Below, piece after piece: positions 28,601-37,526 of a DNA stretch of 64,000 nt. Source of the stretch: Streptomyces olindensis (lineage in GTDB: Bacteria; Actinomycetota; Actinomycetes; Streptomycetales; Streptomycetaceae); assembly GCA_000696115.1 (NCBI GenBank), contig JJOH01000004.1, positions 186,001 through 250,000 on the forward strand. The letters run 5' to 3'. The notes below the pieces were generated by a model. That model did not search any database. It was given only the letters and a program-made list of their open reading frames with translations, and had not been told where the DNA came from. Position numbers and translations under genes: made by a program. Each line of letters opens with the position of its first letter. Position 1 is the stretch's first letter.

Positions 28601-30214
28601 TCAGCGGTTCCTCCGTACCGCGCCCGCGAGGATCCAGCCCTCCACCGCCTCGTACTGGTGACGCTGTTCCTCCGACTTGCGGCGGCCGGAGGCCATCGTG
28701 CCGAGCCAGCCGCAGGCGAAGCCCAGGGGTATGGAGAGCAGGCCCGTGGTGGTGAACGGGAACCAGTTGAAGTCGGCCTCGGGGAAGGCGGAGACGGGCG
28801 AGCCGGAGACCAGGTTCGTGCCCGGCATCAGCAGCAGGACCGCCAGCGAACCGCCGATGAGCGTGCTGAGCAGCCCGGTTCGGGTGTAGCGGCGCCAGAA
28901 GAGGCTGTAGACCAGCGCGGGCGCGATGGCCGAGGCACCCAGGCAGAAGGACAGCGTCACCAGGGGTTGCAGGCTGCGGTGCTGGACGAGCGTGGCCAGG
29001 AGGATCGCCGGGACGCCCACCGCCAGGGCCGAGACCCGGGCCAGTGCCATCTCGCGGCGCGGCGACATCTCCTGCACCCGGGCCGCGAACACGTCGTGCG
29101 CGAGGGAGTTGGCGCAGGCGAGGATCATCCCGGCGACGGAGGCGAGCAGCGTCAGGAAGACCGCGGTGGTGACGGTCGTGAACAGGAACGTCTCGGCCGT
29201 CGACACGTCCGCGCCGAACGCCGCCTGCGAACCCAGCAGATAGGCCGTGTTGCCCTGTGGGTCGACCTGGGCGATGACCTCCCGCCCGACCAGCGCGGTC
29301 GCGCCGAAGCCGACGACCGTGATGACGAGCACGAACAGGGCCACGCTCGACACGGCCCAGGACATGGAACGCCGTACCTGCCGGGCGCTGGACGCGGTGT
29401 ACATGCGCATGGTGACGTGCGGCAGGCAGGCGCCGCCGAGGACGATCGTCAGATGCGCGGTGATCATGTCCAGGTCGGGGCTGGCGGCGCCCGCGAACTG
29501 CAGGCCCGACGAGAGGAACGCCGACCCCACACCGCTGTTCTCGGCGGCCGCGCCGAACAGCGCTCCCGGGTCCCAGTCGAAGCGGTTCAGGATCAGCGCC
29601 GCGACCACCAGGCCGGAGCCGAGCAGCATCACGATCTTCAGGATCTGGATGAGGGCGGTGCCCTTCATGCCGCCGATCGCCGCGTAACTGATCATCAGCG
29701 CGCCCACGCCGATGATGCAGCCCGTCTGCAACGACTCGCCGGAGAAGCCGAGGATGAACGCCATCAGCTGCCCGGTCCCCGCCAACTGCACCAGCATCAG
29801 CGGCAGCAGCGCCGCCAGGGTCACCGCACAGGCCGTGATCCGCACGGCGCGTCCGGGCATACGGCGGGTCAGTGCGTCGCCCATGGTGAACCGGCCCGCG
29901 TTGCGCAGCGGTTCGGCCAGCAGGAACATCAGCAGCATCAGCGACAGGGCCGTGCTCAACGCCAGGACGGTGCCGTCGTAGCCGAACAGGGCGATCACGC
30001 CGCCGGTGCCGAGGACGGTCGCGGCGGAGATGTAGTCGCCGGCGATCGCCAGTCCGTTGCGCATGGGGGACAGGGAGCTGTACCCGGTGTAGAACTCGTC
30101 GAGGTCGTCCCGGTCCGGGCCGGTCATCACGCACAGCAGCAGCGTGATCGTGGCGACCGTGGAGAAGCCGACCAGGGACATCGCCTGGGCGTTGCCGCTG
30201 AACTCGGTGGTCAC
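28601..30214 (-). CDS. Sodium:solute symporter, acetate-permease (ActP) type
   Basis: 537 residues with about 13 hydrophobic segments. Family features: DEFYTGYSSLSPMRNGLAIAGDYISAATVLG near the start and GGMKGTALIQILKIVMLL in the middle, as in cation/acetate symporters. It overlaps the preceding DUF485 gene by 4 nt (GTGA), matching the yjcH-actP pairing known in other bacteria. Imports short-chain monocarboxylates with Na+ (inference from pairing). Confidence 0.9.
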   Translation of the reverse strand: MTTEFSGNAQAMSLVGFSTVATITLLLCVMTGPDRDDLDEFYTGYSSLSPMRNGLAIAGDYISAATVLGTGGVIALFGYDGTVLALSTALSLMLLMFLLAEPLRNAGRFTMGDALTRRMPGRAVRITACAVTLAALLPLMLVQLAGTGQLMAFILGFSGESLQTGCIIGVGALMISYAAIGGMKGTALIQILKIVMLLGSGLVVAALILNRFDWDPGALFGAAAENSGVGSAFLSSGLQFAGAASPDLDMITAHLTIVLGGACLPHVTMRMYTASSARQVRRSMSWAVSSVALFVLVITVVGFGATALVGREVIAQVDPQGNTAYLLGSQAAFGADVSTAETFLFTTVTTAVFLTLLASVAGMILACANSLAHDVFAARVQEMSPRREMALARVSALAVGVPAILLATLVQHRSLQPLVTLSFCLGASAIAPALVYSLFWRRYTRTGLLSTLIGGSLAVLLLMPGTNLVSGSPVSAFPEADFNWFPFTTTGLLSIPLGFACGWLGTMASGRRKSEEQRHQYEAVEGWILAGAVRRNR

Positions 30215-30651
30215 CGCGCGCCCTCCCGCTTGGCGTCCAACTGGGCCTGCCTGCGTATCCGGTCCGCGATCGGGTCGACGTGACGGCGGGCCGTCGTCTC
30301 GTACAGGGCGATCGCGAGCCAGGTCACGGGGACCTGGATGAGCGCCAGGAGCAGGCCGGTGGGCAGGCCGTCGGTGACGGTGCTCGTCATGAACGACGGC
30401 GCGAACGCCGACAGGATCAGGAACAGGGTGAAGTACCCGAGCGCCGTGAGCGTGGCCACGCGCCGCTGCCAGCGGTAGGCACTGCGCAGGATCCGCAGGT
30501 CGCTGTGGTGTCCGAGGGCGGCGTGGCGCTGGGGACGCCTTCCGGCCGCCGGCTCGGGCTCCTGCTGCGGCGCCCAGGGGTAGGTGTCGTAGGAGGGCGA
30601 CGCATCGGGTGGCGGTGGGTACGGGCGGTACGGGGGTGGGTCGTAGGACAT
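30211..30651 (-). CDS. DUF485 membrane protein, partner of the symporter
   Basis: 146 residues: a Pro/Tyr-rich cytoplasmic N-terminus, then two transmembrane helices (ALGYFTLFLILSAFAPSFM and PTGLLLALIQVPVTWLAIAL) followed by a basic tail, the YjcH/DUF485 layout. Start ATG 30651 has AAGGAG 7 nt upstream; a longer in-frame reading has no ribosome site. Translationally coupled to the symporter. Confidence 0.88.
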   Translation of the reverse strand: MSYDPPPYRPYPPPPDASPSYDTYPWAPQQEPEPAAGRRPQRHAALGHHSDLRILRSAYRWQRRVATLTALGYFTLFLILSAFAPSFMTSTVTDGLPTGLLLALIQVPVTWLAIALYETTARRHVDPIADRIRRQAQLDAKREGAR

Positions 30652-30841
30652 CCCGGTGCTCCTTGCGAGGGTGTTCCGGTGCGGCGGACCGCAGGGAGGT
30701 GGGGGTGGGCGGCCACGCACGTTACTTCGGAGTACCGGGGCTGCGCGAGGGTTTCGCCAAACTGATCGGTCGGTATGCGCTTACCTTTCCGACCTCGGGT
30801 GTTACCCGCGTTAACCGCGGTGTGTGCGCGTCCCAGGTGGG

Positions 30842-31414
30842 CTACGTGAGGTGGATCAGTGCCACGGACGCCGGCACGCCGTCGCCCTCGTCGAGCGTCG
30901 CGGCGAACGCCAGGCGCCCGTCGGTCCGAGGCCGCACCGAGCTCCCGGCCCGGATCGTGAAGCCGACGCCGACCCGTCCTCCGGCGGGAACGCGTATGCG
31001 TTCCTTCTGCCGCCCGTGCTCGGCCCGCACGGACCACCCGCCGCCCACCGGCCGCGCCGCGACCGTCACGTGGCACGCGGTGGCACCGAAGTTGTAGACG
31101 TCGACGACCATGCGCGTACGGCGGCCGAGACGGTAGCCGTACGGGGGTGGCGCGTCCCCGTCGTCCTTGCCGGGGGCGGCGTTGCGGGCGGGGAAGCGCT
31201 GGGCGAGGACGATGTGCTCGGCGCGGGAGAGGCGGGCCCGGGGGCGAGCGGTCGCTCGGAGGGAGGAGGCGGTGACCCCGGCGACCGCGGGGGAGACGAC
31301 GTACAGAGGGTCGCCTGAGGCGGTCACCGGCCCCGTCGGCAGGCGGCGGCCCATCAGGTCGTACGCGACCCCTGCCACGTCCACGCGCACCGGTCGCTCC
31401 GCCCACAGCACCAT
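30842..31414 (-). CDS. Hypothetical beta-rich protein, possible remnant of a larger gene
   Basis: 190 residues. The start (VLWAERPVRVDVAGVAYDLMGRRL, then TASGDPLYVVSP) resembles C-terminal beta-sandwich ends of large glycoside-hydrolase-type proteins, followed by a second beta-rich domain with a VDVYNFGATACHVTVAARP strand. The frame stays open upstream of the ATG into the neighbouring acetyltransferase gene and no ribosome site is evident. It may be the truncated tail of a lost gene. No signal peptide. Confidence 0.5.
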   Translation of the reverse strand: MVLWAERPVRVDVAGVAYDLMGRRLPTGPVTASGDPLYVVSPAVAGVTASSLRATARPRARLSRAEHIVLAQRFPARNAAPGKDDGDAPPPYGYRLGRRTRMVVDVYNFGATACHVTVAARPVGGGWSVRAEHGRQKERIRVPAGGRVGVGFTIRAGSSVRPRTDGRLAFAATLDEGDGVPASVALIHLT

Positions 31415-31445
31415 GACCCGCTCACCACGACTTTGCGGACACCCC

Positions 31446-31955
31446 CTAGGGAGCGCCGAGGGCGATGGCGAGGTGTCGGCGGACGTAGCGGATTCCGGGG
31501 CGGCCGTCGACGGTCGTGTTCTCCACCGGCGTGAAACCGCTGCGGGTCAGGACGGTCATCGACGCCGGGTTGTCCAGGGTCGTGACCGCCGTGAGGGTCG
31601 TCAGCCCGTACTCGGCGGCGGCCAGGCGGCTCACCTCCGCGACGGCCGCCGTCGCCACGCCCCGGCCGGCGGCGCGTTCGCCGACGCGGTAGCCGAGTTC
31701 GGCGCAGCCGTCCGCCACGTCGAGCAGGTTCACCCGGCCGATCAGCTTCCCCGCGTCGTCCAGGACGACGTGGAAGTGGCACACACCCGCCCGCTGCTCG
31801 GCCAGCAGGGCCCGATGGCGTGCGGCGAAGCCGGCCGGAGTGAAGTAGGCGTCCCCGCGGTCCGGCACGGTGCGGGCGAAGTACGCGCGGTTCTCCCGCT
31901 CGAAGGCCAGCAGGGCTTCCGCGTGACCGGCCGTCAGCCGTTCCAAGCTCACCAT
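31446..31955 (-). CDS. GNAT-family N-acetyltransferase (RimJ-like)
   Basis: 169 residues. N-terminal GHAEALLAFERENRAYF and the acetyl-CoA loop AELGYRVGERAAGRGVATAAV, then a conserved TLDNPASMTVLTRSGF, typical of ribosomal-protein/amino-acid acetyltransferases of the RimJ/RimL type. Start ATG 31955, 20 bp after the MFS stop; ribosome site weak, so it may be translated from the MFS message. Confidence 0.88.
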   Translation of the reverse strand: MVSLERLTAGHAEALLAFERENRAYFARTVPDRGDAYFTPAGFAARHRALLAEQRAGVCHFHVVLDDAGKLIGRVNLLDVADGCAELGYRVGERAAGRGVATAAVAEVSRLAAAEYGLTTLTAVTTLDNPASMTVLTRSGFTPVENTTVDGRPGIRYVRRHLAIALGAP

Positions 31956-31975
31956 GGGCCGGAGGGTACGCAGGG

Positions 31976-33469
31976 TCAGTCCTTCAGCACCGGGAATTTC
32001 CGGGGCGCGAGGAACAGCAGCACCAGGAACGCCAGCGCCGCCGCACCCGCCGCGCCCAGGTACACCGCGTGCACCGCGTCCGCGATCGCCCGCCGGGTCG
32101 CCTCCGGCGCGCTGCCCGAATCCAGCGCCCGGGTCACCGAGTCGAGATCGCCCGCACCGCCGAGCCTGGCGGCCAGCACCCCGTTGGCGACCGCGCCGAA
32201 GACCGCCGCGCCGATCGTCTGGCCGGTCTGACGGCAGAACAACACCGACGCGGTCGTCGTACCGCGCTCCGCCCAGCCCACCGTCGACTGCACCCCGACG
32301 ATGAGCGGCAACTGGAACAGGCCCAGCGCGGCGCCGAGCAGCAGCATCAGCAGCGTCGGCTGCCACGCCTGCCCGGGGTACGGCAGGAAGGGGAACGCGA
32401 ACAGGGTCAGCGAGGCCGCTCCGATGCCCAGCATCGCGGTGTTGCGGAAGCCGATCCTGCGGTACACGTGCTGGCTCAGCGCCGCCGACACCGGCCAGCT
32501 CAACGTCCACACGGAGAGCACGAATCCGGCGGCCACGGGCGCGAGGCCCAGCACCGACTGGGCGTAGGTGGGCAGGAACACCGTCGGCGCGACCATCAGC
32601 AGACCCAGCGCGCCCAGGGCCAGATTGACCGCCGCGATCGTGCGGCGCCGCCACACCCAGCCCGGCATGATCGGCTCCGCCGCCCTGCGCTCCACCAGCA
32701 CCACCACCGCGACCAGGACGAGTCCCGCACCGAACAGGGCCAGGGAGGGCGCCGACAGCCACGGCCACGCCACTCCGCCCTGCACCAGGGCCGTGAGCAG
32801 GACGCCGCCGCAGGCGAACACCGCGAGCGCGCCCGCCCAGTCCACGCGCGCGTGGGTCGCCGTTTCCCGCTCCGGCTCGTGGAGGTGACGGACGATCAGC
32901 CACAGGGCGACCGCGCCGATCGGCAGGTTGACCAGGAAGATCCAGCGCCAGTCCGCGTACGCGGCGAGCACACCGCCGAGGCCCGGCCCGGCGACCGCGG
33001 ACAGCGCCCACACCGTCGACAGTTTCGACTGGATCCTGGGCCGTTCCTCCAGCGGGTACAGGTCCGCGGCGAGTGTCTGCACGGTGCCCTGGAGGGCGCC
33101 GCCGCCCAGGCCCTGCACGATCCGGAAGGCGATGAGCGCCCCCATGTTCCAGGCCAGCGCGCACAGCAGGGAGCCGATGAGGAAGACGACCGAGCCCGCT
33201 ATCAGGACCGGTTTGCGGCCGAAGGTGTCGGAGAGCTTGCCGTACACGGGCAGGGTGACGGTCACGGCCAGCAGGTAGCCGGAGAACAGCCAGGAGAAGA
33301 CGGAGAAACCGCCGAGGTCCCCGACGATCTGCGGGACGGCCGTCGAGACGATGGTGGCGTCGAGCGCCGCCAGCGCCATCGAGAGCATCAGCGCGGCGAC
33401 GACGGCTCCGCGCCGGTCGGTCGCGGCCGGACGCGCGGTCTCATGTGCCGTGGAACTGGTGCCGCCCAC
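31976..33469 (-). CDS. MFS multidrug exporter (DHA2, 14-helix type)
   Basis: 497 residues, proton-driven drug efflux. Motif A is seen as GKLSDTFGRKPVL between helices 2 and 3; motif D1 as ALDATIVSTAVPQIVGDLGG in helix 1; motif C region GPGLGGVLAAYADWRWIFLVNLP. Start GTG 33469 with GGAGG 7 nt upstream. Substrate unknown. Probably co-transcribed with the acetyltransferase downstream. Confidence 0.92.
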   Translation of the reverse strand: MGGTSSTAHETARPAATDRRGAVVAALMLSMALAALDATIVSTAVPQIVGDLGGFSVFSWLFSGYLLAVTVTLPVYGKLSDTFGRKPVLIAGSVVFLIGSLLCALAWNMGALIAFRIVQGLGGGALQGTVQTLAADLYPLEERPRIQSKLSTVWALSAVAGPGLGGVLAAYADWRWIFLVNLPIGAVALWLIVRHLHEPERETATHARVDWAGALAVFACGGVLLTALVQGGVAWPWLSAPSLALFGAGLVLVAVVVLVERRAAEPIMPGWVWRRRTIAAVNLALGALGLLMVAPTVFLPTYAQSVLGLAPVAAGFVLSVWTLSWPVSAALSQHVYRRIGFRNTAMLGIGAASLTLFAFPFLPYPGQAWQPTLLMLLLGAALGLFQLPLIVGVQSTVGWAERGTTTASVLFCRQTGQTIGAAVFGAVANGVLAARLGGAGDLDSVTRALDSGSAPEATRRAIADAVHAVYLGAAGAAALAFLVLLFLAPRKFPVLKD

Positions 33470-34024
33470 CCCGGGTTCCTCCCCCTCGCCGTGGCCCCGC
33501 CGCAGTCCTGCGCCGTCGCCGCCATGCCTGCCCCTTGCACCTACCTTCCGCCCGACAGCTTCCCACTTGGCCCGCCCGTCGCCCGACCACCGTCCCTCAA
33601 CGACGCGCTTCGCGCGGCCCTTGTCCGATTCAAGTCGCGGGAGGGTGGAGCCTGACTGCACCGACGGGGGGAGTCTCACTGGACCGGCGGGTGGAGCCGA
33701 CCCTGAGACGGCCTCCACCCTTCGGTGGACTGCCCCTAGGGGTACCTCCGTACTAGGACCTGGGGAGGGTTCGTACCGGCGGAGGACGAGACGCCGAGGG
33801 GGCGTTCCTTAACCTGGCTTTACGCCGCCGGGGGGCGGTTTTGCACACCGGCGGGGGTGGGGTTTTCCACAGGAAAAGACTGCGCTGAACACCAGGGCGC
33901 GGGGCCCCTCCCCGCGGCGAGACTGAAACGCGTCGGACGGATCCATCCGGTCCGGCAACGCGTAGCGCGGCTGTCGACCAGGCGACCGCCTTCACCATCT
34001 GCTGACCGATATAGGAGACATACC
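33470..34024. promoter_or_regulatory. Divergent intergenic region, MFS exporter / ABC transporter
   Basis: About 555 bp without a convincing gene; short frames here have no family features. It must contain promoters in both directions. CCCCTAGGGG (33723-33732) is the only clear short palindrome I found. No regulator gene is adjacent. Confidence 0.4.
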
Positions 34025-34813
34025 GTGACTTCGGCTGTGACCATTCCCAGGCACGGGGGTACTGGAGGGCGTACGGCCGTTGCCGCGCGGGCGCGGCAGG
34101 TCGTGAAGGCGTACGGGTCCGGAGAGACCCGGGTCGTCGCCCTCGATCACGTCGACGTGGACATCGCACGCGGCCAGTTCACCGCGATCATGGGGCCCTC
34201 CGGCTCCGGCAAGTCCACGCTCATGCACTGCCTCGCCGGGCTCGACACCGTCACCGGCGGGCAGATCTACCTCGACGAGACCGAGATCACCGGCCTGAAG
34301 GACAAGAAGCTCACGCAACTGCGCCGGGACCGCATCGGGTTCATCTTCCAGGCGTTCAACCTGCTGCCGACGCTGAACGCCATCGAGAACATCACGCTGC
34401 CCATGGACATCGCGGGCCGCAAGCCGGACAAGCAGTGGCTCGCGAGGGTCGTGGAGACCGTCGGGCTCGCCGACCGGCTCAAGCACCGGCCCACCCAGCT
34501 CTCCGGCGGCCAGCAGCAGCGCGTCGCCGTGGCGCGGGCGCTGGCGGCCCGGCCCGAGATCATCTTCGGCGACGAGCCCACCGGAAACCTCGACTCCCGC
34601 GCGGGCGCCGAGGTCCTGGGCTTCCTGCGCCGCTCCGTGGACGAGCTGGGCCAGACCATCGTCATGGTCACGCACGACCCGGTGGCCGCCTCGTACGCGG
34701 ACCGCGTGCTGTACCTCGCCGACGGCCGCATCGTCGACGAGATGTACAAGCCGACCGCGGAGGCCGTCCTGGACCGCATGAAGGACTTCGACGCCCGGGG
34801 GCGCACGTCATGA
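34025..34813 (+). CDS. ABC transporter ATP-binding protein (MacB/LolD type)
   Basis: 262 residues. Walker A GPSGSGKST, Q loop FIFQAFNLLPTL, signature LSGGQQQRVAVARALAARP, Walker B IIFGDEPTGNLDS and switch His MVTHDP are all intact. The PTGNLDS sequence is typical of ATPases that power FtsX/MacB-type permeases. GTG start 34025 with AGGAG 7 nt upstream. Overlaps the permease gene by 4 nt (ATGA). Confidence 0.95.
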   Translation: MTSAVTIPRHGGTGGRTAVAARARQVVKAYGSGETRVVALDHVDVDIARGQFTAIMGPSGSGKSTLMHCLAGLDTVTGGQIYLDETEITGLKDKKLTQLRRDRIGFIFQAFNLLPTLNAIENITLPMDIAGRKPDKQWLARVVETVGLADRLKHRPTQLSGGQQQRVAVARALAARPEIIFGDEPTGNLDSRAGAEVLGFLRRSVDELGQTIVMVTHDPVAASYADRVLYLADGRIVDEMYKPTAEAVLDRMKDFDARGRTS

Positions 34814-37389
34814 CCGTCATGAAGACCTCGATGCGCAACTTCCTCGCGCACAAGGGCCGCATGGCGCTCTCCGCGATCGCCGTCCTGCTGTCGGTGGCCT
34901 TCGTCTGCGGGACGCTCGTCTTCACGGACACCATGTCGACCACGTTCGACAAGCTCTTCGCGGCCACCTCCTCGGACGTGACGGTGAGCGCCAAGGGCGC
35001 CTCCGACAGCGGCGAGACGACCGCCGACAACGGCAAACCGCCGGTCATGCCGGCCTCCGTGCTCGGCGAGGTCCGCAAGACCCAGGGCGTGAAGTCCGCC
35101 GAGGGCACGGTGTTCTCCACGTCGGTCACCGTCGTCGACGCCGACAAGGACAACCTCTCGCCCTCCAGCGGCGCCCCGACCATCGTCGGCAGCTGGAACG
35201 CCACCGACGCCCGCACCATGAAGATCACCTCCGGTGCGGCACCCAAGGGCGGCGACCAGATCATGGTCGACGCCGACACCGCCGACAAGCATGGCCTGAA
35301 GCTCGGCGACGAGATCGGCGTGATCAGCGCGGTCGGCACCCACAACGCGAAGATCTCCGGCATCGCCGACTTCACCGTCACCAACCCCGGTGCCGCGATC
35401 TTCTACCTGGACACGAAGACCGCCCAGCAGACCCTGGTCGGCGAGACCGGCGTCTACACCAGCGTCAACGTCACGGCGGCCGCCGGCATCAGCGACGCAC
35501 AGCTGAAGAAGAACGTCACGGCCGAACTCGGCGGCGACTACCAGATCAAGACCGCCAAGGAGACCGCGGACGCCAACCAGAAGGACGTCGCGGGCTTCAT
35601 GAACGTCATGAAGTACGCCATGCTCGGCTTCGCCGGGATCGCCTTCCTCGTCGGCATCTTCCTGATCATCAACACCTTCTCCATGCTGGTCGCCCAGCGC
35701 ACCCGGGAGATCGGCCTGATGCGGGCGATCGGCTCCTCCCGCAAGCAGGTCAACCGCTCGGTGCTCGCCGAGGCCCTGCTGCTCGGCCTCGTCGGATCAC
35801 TGCTCGGCGTGGGCGCCGGCGTCGGCCTCGCGGTCGGCCTGATGAAGCTCATGGGCCAGATGGGCATGGAGCTGTCCACCGACGACCTCACCGTGGCCTG
35901 GACGACCCCCGTGGTCGGCCTCGTCCTCGGCGTGATCGTCACCGTCCTGGCCGCCTACCTGCCCGCCCGCCGCGCCGGCAAGATCTCCCCGATGGCCGCC
36001 CTGCGCGACGCGGGAGCCCCGGCGGACGCCAAGGCCGGCTGGATCCGCGGCATCCTCGGCACCGTCCTCACTGCCGGCGGCGGCTTCGCCCTGTACCTGG
36101 CGGCGGCGGCCGACAAGGCCACGGACGGCTCGCTGTGGCTCGGCATCGGCGTGGTGCTGTCGCTGATCGGCTTCGTCGTCATCGGCCCCCTGCTCGCCGG
36201 TGCGGTGGTCCGCGTCCTCGGCGCGGTCCTGCTGCGGATGTTCGGCCCCGTCGGGCGCATGGCCGAGCGCAACGCCCTGCGCAACCCGCGCCGCACCGGC
36301 GCCACGGGCGCCGCCCTGATGATCGGCCTCGCCCTGGTGGCGTGCCTGTCCGTGGTCGGCTCCTCCATGGTGGCCTCCGCCACCGACCAGCTCGACAAGA
36401 CCGTCGGCACGGACTTCATCGTCCAGTCCGACAGCGGCCAGCTGATCACCCCGCAGGCGGTCAAGGCCATGAAGTCGACGCCGGAACTGGAGCGGGTCAC
36501 CGAGTACAAGTGGACCAAGGCCGACTTCACCACCCCCGACGGCGAGACCCTCAAGGACACGGCGATCACGGCGGCGGACCCGTCGTACGCCACCGACCTG
36601 CGCACCGAGACGGTCGCCGGCAAGCTGCCCGACGCCTACAAGCCCGACTCGATGTCCGTGCACGAGAAGTTCGCGGAGGACCACGGCATCACGCTCGGCT
36701 CGAAGATCAAGGTGGCCTTCAAGGACGGCTCCGCGGCCGACCTGACGGTCCGGGCGATCACCAGCAGTGACGTCGTGATCGACGCGGGCGCGATGTACAC
36801 GTCCATCGCCACGATGGCCAAGTACGTCCCGGCCGACAAGATGCCGCTGGACTCGCTGGTCTTCGCCAGCGCCAAGGAGGGGCAGCAGGACGCCGCCTAC
36901 AAGTCCCTGAAGTCGGCGCTGCACGACTACCCGCAGTACACCGTGCGCGACCAGACCGACTACAAGGAAGCCCTGAAGGACCAGATCGGCCAGCTGCTCA
37001 ACATGATCTACGGCCTGCTGGCCCTGGCGATCATCGTCGCCATCCTGGGCGTGGTGAACACCCTGGCCCTGTCCGTGGTGGAGCGCACCAGGGAGATCGG
37101 CCTGATGCGGGCGATCGGCCTCTCCCGCCGCCAGCTGCGCCGCATGATCCGCATGGAGTCCGTCGTCATCGCCCTCTTCGGCGCCCTGCTGGGCCTCGGA
37201 CTGGGCATGGGCTGGGGCGCCACCGCGCAGCAGCTGCTCGCGCTGGAGGGCCTGATGGTCCTGGAGATCCCCTGGCCGACGATCATCGGCGTCTTCATCG
37301 GCTCGGCGTTCGTGGGCCTGTTCGCGGCACTGATCCCGGCGTTCCGGGCGGGCCGGATGAACGTCCTGAACGCGATCGCGACCGAGTAG
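34810..37389 (+). CDS. FtsX/MacB-type ABC permease, duplicated
   Basis: 859 residues made of two FtsX units: each has a single N-terminal helix or helix pair, an extracytoplasmic domain, and a three-helix block with REIGLMRAIGSSRKQ (near 300) or REIGLMRAIGLSRRQ (near 762). It works with the ATPase just upstream. Such pairs act as mechanotransmitters or export peptides, lipids or antibiotics rather than import; substrate not determinable. A strong bidirectional terminator follows. Confidence 0.94.
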   Translation: MTVMKTSMRNFLAHKGRMALSAIAVLLSVAFVCGTLVFTDTMSTTFDKLFAATSSDVTVSAKGASDSGETTADNGKPPVMPASVLGEVRKTQGVKSAEGTVFSTSVTVVDADKDNLSPSSGAPTIVGSWNATDARTMKITSGAAPKGGDQIMVDADTADKHGLKLGDEIGVISAVGTHNAKISGIADFTVTNPGAAIFYLDTKTAQQTLVGETGVYTSVNVTAAAGISDAQLKKNVTAELGGDYQIKTAKETADANQKDVAGFMNVMKYAMLGFAGIAFLVGIFLIINTFSMLVAQRTREIGLMRAIGSSRKQVNRSVLAEALLLGLVGSLLGVGAGVGLAVGLMKLMGQMGMELSTDDLTVAWTTPVVGLVLGVIVTVLAAYLPARRAGKISPMAALRDAGAPADAKAGWIRGILGTVLTAGGGFALYLAAAADKATDGSLWLGIGVVLSLIGFVVIGPLLAGAVVRVLGAVLLRMFGPVGRMAERNALRNPRRTGATGAALMIGLALVACLSVVGSSMVASATDQLDKTVGTDFIVQSDSGQLITPQAVKAMKSTPELERVTEYKWTKADFTTPDGETLKDTAITAADPSYATDLRTETVAGKLPDAYKPDSMSVHEKFAEDHGITLGSKIKVAFKDGSAADLTVRAITSSDVVIDAGAMYTSIATMAKYVPADKMPLDSLVFASAKEGQQDAAYKSLKSALHDYPQYTVRDQTDYKEALKDQIGQLLNMIYGLLALAIIVAILGVVNTLALSVVERTREIGLMRAIGLSRRQLRRMIRMESVVIALFGALLGLGLGMGWGATAQQLLALEGLMVLEIPWPTIIGVFIGSAFVGLFAALIPAFRAGRMNVLNAIATE

Positions 37390-37427
37390 CCGCCCAAGGA
37401 CCACCGCACACGGGGGGTGCGGGGGAT

Positions 37428-37465
37428 GGGCCCGCCCCGGAGGTCTCCGCCTCCGGGGCGGGCCC
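37428..37465. terminator. Strong bidirectional terminator, ABC permease / DUF2079
   Basis: Perfect 16-bp stem GGGCCCGCCCCGGAGG/CCTCCGGGGCGGGCCC with loop TCTCCG, between convergent genes. Confidence 0.9.
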
Positions 37466-37526
37466 GAGCGCTGTGCGCACGCACCCACGCGGCCGCTTCC
37501 GGCGCCATGCGGGCCTCGGGGCGGAT

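Noticed and set aside
33753-34169. 138-residue minus-strand frame upstream of the ABC ATPase
   Set aside because: Overlaps the ATPase start and contains no recognisable features.
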